Source: Opitutia bacterium
Lineage (GTDB): Bacteria > Verrucomicrobiota > Verrucomicrobiia > Opitutales > UBA953
Length of the DNA stretch: 41,508 nucleotides
Assembly (NCBI GenBank): GCA_003569245.1
Contig: BGOM01000002.1
Span: 135,001 to 176,508 of the forward strand
Direction of reading: 5' to 3'
Made by a program: the position numbers and the translations under genes. Below the pieces are notes generated by a model that saw only the letters and a list, made by a program, of their open reading frames with translations, was not told the DNA's origin and did not search any database. Numbering within the stretch: the first letter of the stretch is position 1; every line of letters begins with the position of its first letter. This document shows, in pieces, positions 35,982 through 41,508 of this stretch.

Positions 35982-36713
35982 TCAGAACGGCGTTTCCTCC
36001 ACCCACCCCAACAACACCTTCCCCGCCGGCAACCTCGCGAAATGCATCGTCAGCACCTGCCCGCTCTTGGGCTCGCGGGCCTCGATCTGGTGCCAGAGCC
36101 AGATCCGGTTGCCATTGAACCAGCATGCTTTCGGCTCCCGATGCCGGCGCAAAGCGTGGCGGGCCTCGCGGACCTCCTCCGTCGTGAACGCGCTCAGAAT
36201 CGTCCGGTTGGCCAGCCGCTCGTGGAGCGAACCCAGGACCTCCAGTTGCCGACGGGCCACCCGGTACCCCGCGAAATGGAACAAATGCGCCTGCTCCACT
36301 ACCGCGTCGGCGATGAGCACCTTTCGTCCCAGCGCCTGTCCCTGGATCATCTGGAAGAAGTAAGCCATCCCCGGCGGACGGGTCTTGAGCGGGGAGGGCG
36401 GGTTAGGTCGGGCGACCAGCACCTTCCCCATTTCCTGTTCCAGCTCACGGACCAGCCCCTCGTCGCCTGCACGGTTGCTCGATGGTCACCGTGAACCCAT
36501 CCGCCTGCGTATCGTGGCGAATCAGGATATCCCCATGCAGGTCCATCCCGCCGATACGGTACAACCAGCCATGCTCCTCCAGCAGGAAGCACCCGTTGAA
36601 AGCCCGCGCCCCTCGATCAACTCTCCAGCCGCAAGGCGAAAGAGCGTGCAAAGCTCCGAGCACGCATAGGTCCGAAGGACAAGTTTAAGGGGGGAGGAAA
36701 GATCTCGTTTCAT
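35982..36713 (-). pseudogene. Paralog 3 of the unknown three-copy family, two frameshifts
   Basis: Read from ATG 36713 the protein begins MKRDLSSPLKLVLRTYACSE, moves to another frame near 36610 (RGARAFNGCFLLEEHGWLYR, then IGGMDLHGDILIRH and FTVTIEQ), and shifts again near 36480, where one extra C breaks TIEQRAGDEGLV. The last part runs intact to 35982 (GMAYFFQMIQGQALGRKVLI, ADAVVEQAH, LTMHFARLPAGKVLLGWVEE). It is clearly closer to paralog 2 than to paralog 1. Two indels in one gene argue for decay, but assembly indels are frequent in this window. Confidence 0.72.
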
Positions 36714-36774
36714 GAAGCGGTCGGGGCCTGCATGGCTTGCCCGTGGCGCCGCCCCCGTCAAGCGACCCGCCCAG

Positions 36775-36838
36775 GGTGGGGGCAGCACCGCGTGCTGCCC
36801 TTACTGCCTCGAGGTAGGGACCAGCGTCCCGCTGGTCC
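36775..36838 (+). repeat. Composite palindromic repeat R2-R1
   Basis: R2 with GGTGG and CCTTA variants at its ends (36775-36803) is joined to R1 (36813-36838). Octamer repeats CTGGCCAA, CTGGTCAA, CTGATCAA and CCGGTCAA follow at 36864-36936. From there to 37022 the spacer has tandem CCCTGACCCT units and no gene. Confidence 0.82.
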
Positions 36839-37022
36839 CCCGCCGGCCTCCTCCTGTCTCTCTTCCAACTGGCCAACTGGTCAACTGGTCAACTAACGCA
36901 TCCCCCGGCCAACTGGCCAACTGATCAACCGGTCAACAAAAGTGCCCCTGCCTCTCCTTCCCCTGACCCTCCCCTGACCCTCCCCTGACCCTAATCGCTC
37001 CCGCCGCTCATCTCCAATCCCC

Positions 37023-37544
37023 TCACTTCGTCAGCTCCGCGATCGACCTCGCGTATTTGTGCAGCTGCCAGCGGGTATCCGCGTCATCCTTTTCCACCGC
37101 GATCAGGTCGCGCATGTTGACGTAGTTGTCGGCCAGTTTAACCCTTCGGGCGAAAGCGTTTTCCTTTACCTGACCCCGGACATAGGCCAGGTAGGCTTGC
37201 AGCTTGCCCTCGTCTTCTTTGGGCTCATTGCCCGACTTAGGCGGCTTGGTCATCGCGACCACCCCTGCGATCAGGTGGTCCGGGATGACGCCTTTCAGGG
37301 AGTCCGCCGTCACCCGGACACCCTCGGGCTTCTCGCGGGTATCTTCGATGGCGTCGTGCAAGATCGCCACTGTCTTGGTCTCCCAGTCGTCGAAGAAATC
37401 GGCCACGTCCTTCACGTGCTCGAAATAAGGGCGGCCGTCGGGCAGGTCTCGGAAATCGCCCGCGTGGGCGCGTTCGGCGATCAAGTAAGCCAGGCCGAAG
37501 ACCCGCCGCTGTTCGCTCACCGTCTTCCAGTCGATTTCGCTCAT
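37023..37544 (-). CDS. HD-domain hydrolase, SpoT/MESH1-like
   Basis: This 173-residue protein starts at ATG 37544 (MSEIDWKTVSEQRRVF). It has the HD pattern of the (p)ppGpp hydrolase group: RPYFEHVKDVADFF (His), VAILHDAIEDT (His-Asp with following Glu-Asp) and ARRVKLADNYVNMRDL (distal Asp). The length fits a stand-alone small alarmone hydrolase with no synthetase, TGS or ACT domain. The real substrate is not proven. An ATG three codons upstream (37553) is an alternative start. It lies between two repeat composites. Confidence 0.78.
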   Translation of the reverse strand: MSEIDWKTVSEQRRVFGLAYLIAERAHAGDFRDLPDGRPYFEHVKDVADFFDDWETKTVAILHDAIEDTREKPEGVRVTADSLKGVIPDHLIAGVVAMTKPPKSGNEPKEDEGKLQAYLAYVRGQVKENAFARRVKLADNYVNMRDLIAVEKDDADTRWQLHKYARSIAELTK

Positions 37545-37652
37545 GCCCGCCATTCTGCCCGTCCCGACGACCTTAGCAATCCCCGCCCGCCTGACCGCGG
37601 AAAGTAATATAAACCAATCCACCGAACCCCAACCCCGCGCATCTCGCACTCG

Positions 37653-37717
37653 GGTAGGGGCAGCACCGCGTGCTGCCCTAGCTGCCTCTAGGTAGGGACC
37701 AGCGTCCCGCTGGTCCG
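37653..37717 (+). repeat. Composite palindromic repeat R2-R1
   Basis: R2 (37653-37681) joined by CTGCCTCTA to R1 (37691-37717); octamer repeats follow to about 37758. Confidence 0.87.
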
Positions 37718-37805
37718 TGTATCCCTTGCCCACCGGTCAACTGATCAACCGGTCAACATCCCTTCCCGCTTTCCAGCCCCTTTACTAAACTGGTATAATA
37801 CGAAG

Positions 37806-38486
37806 ATGTTCCGCTTCCTCCTCTGCTTCCACGTCTCCGCGCTCTTCGCCGGGGAAGCTCCGCTGACCCTGCCGCCGGCGGCCAAGGACCACCTCCCCAA
37901 GGGCTGGAAGGTGTTGGAGGTGGCATCCACCGACCTTAACGCCGACGGCCTGGCCGACTTGGTCTTCGTCCGGGAAGAGGATGATCCTAAGAAGATCGTC
38001 AAGCGGCTGCCCGCCAACGACGGCGTCAGGAATTACAACCCAAGGGTCCTGGTCGTCCTCCTGGCCGAGGCAAATGGCTATCGTAAACTCGGTGAGTATG
38101 CGAAGCTGATTCCGCCGGCCTTTGATGATGAGCGCGAGTATTGCGACGACCGATTCCATGGCATCACGGCGGAGAAGGGCGTTTTGACTGTCGGTTTTCG
38201 CTACTGGACGAGTTGGGGGAGCTGGTGGTCGAGCATGGAGTTTTATAAGTTCCGACTCGAGTCCGGCCGACTCAGGCTCATCGGCAGTGAAGTGGATGCA
38301 TGGCATCGATCTTCTGGGGAGAGGTTCCTCGTCAGTACCAATCTCCTGACTGGCAAGGTTAAGCGCACGGCTGGCCTGAACGAATTCGATGAAGCCAAGT
38401 CCAAGCCTGAGTTCGCGTGGAGCAGTTTGCCCTCGCGTAAGCCGATTTACATCGAGGACCTCCCGCCCTGCGCCCGAGAACCCTAG
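37806..38486 (+). CDS. Secreted hypothetical protein with a VCBS/FG-GAP-like calcium loop
   Basis: This 226-residue protein starts MFRFLLCFHVSALFAG, a signal peptide with likely cleavage after the LFAG. VASTDLNADGLADLVFVREE contains a D-x-N-x-D-G-x-x-D loop as found in FG-GAP/VCBS repeats and calcium-binding lipoproteins. A later aromatic segment (GFRYWTSWGSWWSSMEFYKF) looks like the beta-sheet core of related hypothetical proteins from other bacteria. The C-terminus is short (PPCAREP). It is predicted periplasmic or extracellular. The sequence just before its start (GGTATAATACGAAG) holds a TATAAT at about 37792-37799. Confidence 0.65.
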   Translation: MFRFLLCFHVSALFAGEAPLTLPPAAKDHLPKGWKVLEVASTDLNADGLADLVFVREEDDPKKIVKRLPANDGVRNYNPRVLVVLLAEANGYRKLGEYAKLIPPAFDDEREYCDDRFHGITAEKGVLTVGFRYWTSWGSWWSSMEFYKFRLESGRLRLIGSEVDAWHRSSGERFLVSTNLLTGKVKRTAGLNEFDEAKSKPEFAWSSLPSRKPIYIEDLPPCAREP

Positions 38487-38515
38487 TCCTCCGCTCAGTC
38501 CCTTCACTTTCCCTT

Positions 38516-38542
38516 GGTAGGGACCAGCTACCCGCTGGTCCG
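38516..38542 (+). repeat. Palindromic repeat R1 (variant loop)
   Basis: GGTAGGGACCAGC-TAC-CCGCTGGTCCG lies at the 3' edge of the decayed helicase-associated-domain gene, whose reading frame runs into it. Confidence 0.82.
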
Positions 38543-38544
38543 CC

Positions 38545-40059
38545 GCCTTACCGTTCCGGTTTCCTTCCGGGGCGTTCTGGGGTTTGGCCCACTGAAAGCC
38601 CAGGGCATCAAGTGCCTGAATGTCCTCAGCCGCAAGATCGCCCGCCGCTCGGAGTATCCGCTGGTAACGTACCCAGCGCCCAAGCGCCGGGTTATCCGAC
38701 CAGCTGGTGGTCACGTTGCAATGGCCAAACCGTTCGCGTAAGCGGCAAGTTGCCGGAGGCGCTCCGGCCGGAGGGGGTCGCGTCCCGGTGACTTCCAATT
38801 GAAACCGATGGCTTCGAGCCTGGGCGACCTTTTCCGCCGGAAGGCGACCTTTGGCGTAGCGGGGCGCGGTTGGCTCGCGACGAAATAACCCAGGAGCGGA
38901 TTGGGTCGTAAAGGTTGAGGCACGTTCCCGTGACCGTTCGCGGCAATGAAAGCCTGCAGGGCTGCCAGGTTAGCCTCCCAGGCGTCTTCACGTGCTTGAG
39001 CCAGGTGAAGCCGAGCTGGTCGAGGAGCTCGATCTGAGCCTGGGGCATCTCGCCCTTCTTCCGGCGCTGGCGTTGGTGCACGCAACCAGGCCCGAGCCGC
39101 TCGAAGCGTCGTCGGAGGGGGTTGGCGTCGCCATGCTGCGCCTGTGGGGCCTTTAGTTCTTCGTAGTACTCGGCCACAATTGTTTTCCACGAACCTTCGA
39201 TTCCCAGGTGAATGCGATTTCGTTCAGCAGATCGATCCGCTCCTGGGCTAGCTGGCCCTGGTGATAGGCCTTGCGCTGCGAAGGCCCATCGGCTGAGGTC
39301 GTCATCCTCGATGGGGTCGTACCCTCCGAGCGTGCTTTTCGCCGTAGGCTTTGAGCTTGCTGAAATGCTCAGCCCAGTTCTCCCCGTGGGGTCCCACGTG
39401 AAACCTAACTTATCCAATAATGCTACTTGGGCGCTCGTGAGTTGTTCTGATTCAGGTAGGGTCCCCTTGCGCCGGAGTCGTTGGATCCAGACCCAGTTGG
39501 CCAGGGTGCGTTGCGGGTGAGTCCGGGGCATGTCGGTAGTGCCCATGCTGCAGATAGTAGGTCTCGAGTTCGTGATATCTCTTGATCCACGATTGTTGTG
39601 ACTTCGCGGACTGGTAGTCCAGATGAAGCCCGGCTGTCCAGGGCCTGTCGATGCGCGCTCACCATGAAGACCTTTCTTCCGCCCGCAACGCGTTGACTGG
39701 AGGCCCAGGAGCCCAGCGACTCATATCCTGGAGTTTTCGAGGGTCACGTTCGCGTTCCCCGTGTTTCTTCACATAGGCCTGTAACTCGACGAAACCATGC
39801 CTCGAAAGTGTTGGAGACGCGGTGGTTCCTTGAGGTGCCAAAGGAAGCCGATTTTCGTTAAGCAGCCGGGTCCGGGCGGGCGAGAGTTACGCCGCGTTTC
39901 GCCATGGAACGCATTGCCGGCGACCCAGGAACCGAGCGAGCCATACCCAGGGGTGTCAGGGCGCAGGTTGCAGTCGCCGTGCCGGGCCGCGTAGGCCTTG
40001 AGTTCGTGGTAACGTCGGAGCCAGGTCGGGCTGACGGATTTGTCCGCGGCGGGGTCCAT
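38545..40059 (-). pseudogene. Decayed protein of tandem helicase-associated (HA) domains
   Basis: The minus strand from ATG 40059 encodes repeated HA-type units (aromatic helix, H-G-x-x-x-V/L, G-x-W-V, then L-x-x-L-G-F-x-W) spread over all frames: WLRRYHELKAYAARHGDCNL then IGFLWHL (39.8-40.05 kb), FVELQAYVKKHGERERD (39.7-39.8), LANWVWIQRLRRKGTL and LLDKLGFTWDP (39.4-39.55), QIELLDQLGFTW (39.0-39.1), LQAFIAANGHGNVPQP then LEAIGFNWKS (38.8-38.95) and FGHCNVTTSWSDNPALGRWV then LDALGFQWAKP (38.55-38.75). At least four frame changes are needed for about six units. HA repeats normally follow a helicase domain or occur as tandem arrays; no helicase motifs are present here. The function is unknown. 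Confidence 0.75.
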
Positions 40060-40163
40060 GGGGCAGGGGGGGGAAGATAATTAGGTATCGCCGCGTCCCA
40101 TCGCTTTTGTCAAACGACACACTTCAAGCTAGCTCTCGGGGGTATGTGCTTTGTATTTGTTAT

Positions 40164-40983
40164 ATGAAACGACGAGGCAAGGAGCGGGATCGATCGCTCA
40201 TCGCAGACGAGTTGCTTGGCATGTCTTGCTTTTATCGCATATCGAACACGTCGCACTACTAAGAGCGAAATCTGCAAAGCGTTAGCCGCTACGACACGCC
40301 TCACCGAGGATACGAGGATGAGAAGCGCCCTGGGTGGTGGGAGTATAAGTTCTCGAATATGCACTTCGCGTTCAAGCCACTGGAGGGGCGAGTGGTTAAT
40401 GGAGTGTTGCTCGAGCCAAGCACCACAAAGGGTGCAGTGAGCAATCCTGGCGTTCAGGCAAATATTAGAAAATATGCTTTGGAATACTTCCTCAACGATT
40501 TCGATCCGTTGTGTATCAATGGCTCGTGCTGCCTTAGATAAGTCACTTCCTTCTGATATCGAGGAGGCTGTATTCGGAACAACCGCGGGGGTCCCATCAA
40601 TGCATACATCAGGTCAGTCAGAGGCCGAGGCTATCGCTAAGCGTATCACCTGAAGGCGCTAAGAGACTTCGTCAGCACTGGTATCTAGAGCGCGATTCAT
40701 CTCTTCCCAAAGAGGCAAAGAGACGTTCGAGGAGGTTCACGGTGAACTTTATTGCGAGGCTTGCGGGCTGCGACCCGTCCCAACTTATGGCTACCCTTTG
40801 GTAGATGCACACCACCGCATACCGTTGAGTGAATATGCGAAACGTGGTAAATTGGAGACAGAACCAACAGATTTCGTTATCCTTTGTCCTTCCTGTCATC
40901 GAGCGGTCCATAAGCACGAAGACTGTGATATTGATGCCCTCAAGGATCCTCTACCTAAAGGTGGAATTGTCTTCAGGTCTTAG
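40164..40983 (+). pseudogene. Decayed HNH endonuclease gene
   Basis: The C-terminal part is a clear HNH domain: HGELYCEACGL (first Cys pair), VDAHHRIPLSEYAKRG (catalytic His-His) and DFVILCPSCHRAVHKHEDC (second Cys pair and His). Upstream, the frame from ATG 40164 (MKRRGKERDRSLIADELLGM) is broken by TAA at 40260, continues YEDEKRPGWWEYKFSNMHFA, needs a frameshift near 40510-40540, then meets TGA at 40651 and TAA at 40660 in the HNH frame. So the gene has three in-frame stops and one frameshift. Base composition is lower in GC than the chromosome, suggesting acquired DNA. The upstream domain is not recognised. Confidence 0.72.
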
Positions 40984-40989
40984 CCTGGT

Positions 40990-41202
40990 TTATTCTTCTG
41001 CGAAGAAGTGGCCGGCGATCAGCCGATATATCTTTTCAACCGTAGGTACCACTACGCTATTCCGAACTGTTTATAAAGCTGCCAGTCGGAAAGCCCCATG
41101 CCATTCAACTTTTTTCACGTCCATTAAACGCACCTTTGCCGGACGACCGTTTCTCCCCGGCTCTACTTGGCGAGAGAATCCCATGATCTTTGCGCACTCC
41201 AT
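40990..41202 (-). pseudogene. Gene remnant of unknown function
   Basis: From ATG 41202 the minus strand reads MECAKIMGFSRQVEPGRNGR and PAKVRLMDVKKVEWHGAFRL up to a TAA at 41071, then stays open in the same frame (NSVVVPTVEKIYRLIAGHFF) to a TAA at 40990. A charged, protein-like composition on both sides of the internal stop suggests a C-terminal fragment of a decayed gene. An opposite-strand ORF also spans the region, so the call is weak. Confidence 0.3.
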
Positions 41203-41305
41203 TCGTGGGTTAGCTTTCTGACGTTCTCATTAATTAGGTAAGCACCGGTTCTTGCTGCTAGTCCGCCGCCCGTATGCCGAAAATGTTATAGCATGACCGT
41301 AGATG

Positions 41306-41508
41306 CTATAAATTCTCTCTCCTTGCCGACCCTTTCTTGATATCACCGTCTTTACCGATTTGGCCTATTTGGGCAGGTTCGGCTTCGGGGGCTAATTTTG
41401 TCGATTCATCCAAGGCCAGCATCTCGGCCCAATTCGTGACGATTCGGTTCCTCGGGATGATGTAGTTCAGGGTATCTTCTTCGCTTAGACTTTCTAAGTG
41501 TTTTTTGA
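41306..41508 (-). CDS. Partial protein of unknown function, N-terminus outside window
   Basis: The minus strand is open from the window edge to a TAG at 41306, giving 66 C-terminal residues that include HLESLSEEDTLNYIIPRNRI and VTNWAEMLALDESTKL and end in a charged tail (KKGSARRENL). I do not recognise the family. It has the lower GC content of this end of the window. Confidence 0.45.
   Translation of the reverse strand, partial: KKHLESLSEEDTLNYIIPRNRIVTNWAEMLALDESTKLAPEAEPAQIGQIGKDGDIKKGSARRENL

Noticed and set aside
23809..38542. Possible CRISPR array from the many 27-29 bp palindromic repeats
   Set aside because: Copies are dispersed over 15 kb between genes, without regular spacers of constant length, and no cas gene is present.
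40651..40662. Stop-codon recoding (selenocysteine or suppressor tRNA) in the HNH gene
   Set aside because: TGA and TAA occur together with another TAA and a frameshift, with no SECIS-like hairpin, so decay is the simpler reading.

Overview
The window is GC-rich bacterial chromosome, most like the PVC superphylum and probably an Opitutae-type Verrucomicrobiota. That placement is inference. It rests on a chlamydia-like class Ic ribonucleotide reductase (no radical tyrosine in the beta subunit, several ATP cones on a >1000-residue alpha subunit), on TonB/ExbBD systems of a Gram-negative envelope, and on start codons preceded by C/T-rich leaders instead of Shine-Dalgarno sequences.

Positions 1-23,800 are compact housekeeping DNA: a partial YihY/BrkB membrane protein; nrdB-nrdA behind a pair of NrdR-like boxes and ending at a clear terminator; pgl-exbB-exbD-M42 peptidase-DUF167-xseB-dxs in a tight plus-strand run; a minus-strand iron-uptake operon (TonB-dependent receptor, tonB, exbB, exbD, coiled-coil protein) behind two Fur-like boxes; a glycosyltransferase and a phosphoesterase; then ppaC-rnr and an Old Yellow Enzyme. 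Positions 24,022-27,351 carry nuoG-nuoH-nuoI.

From about 27,350 to 41,508 the character changes to an accessory region with lower gene density. Its most striking content is two related, very large, highly structured non-coding RNAs of about 840 nt (27,788-28,623 and 33,187-34,030). They share 5' and 3' blocks and stems that covary between the copies. Each is followed at once by tRNA genes: tRNA-Glu after the first, and after the second a three-fold tandem array that pairs a tRNA-Gln-like element with a tRNA-Leu (anticodons CAG, UAG, UAA). The three tRNA-Leu genes lack the long variable arm expected of bacterial tRNA-Leu. Size, ornate structure and tRNA linkage are those of the GOLLD/ROOL giant RNAs; membership is a hypothesis that needs a covariance-model search.

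Around the RNAs lie three divergent copies of an unrecognised protein family, an ADP-ribosylglycohydrolase, a retropepsin-like protein, a SpoT-like HD hydrolase, and decayed helicase-associated-domain and HNH genes. The spacers are filled with a modular set of dispersed palindromic repeats (four recurring modules, often joined in fixed order) and with arrays of a degenerate 8-bp repeat. At least five otherwise well-conserved genes carry one-base frameshifts, so either the assembly has uncorrected indels or several genes are decaying.
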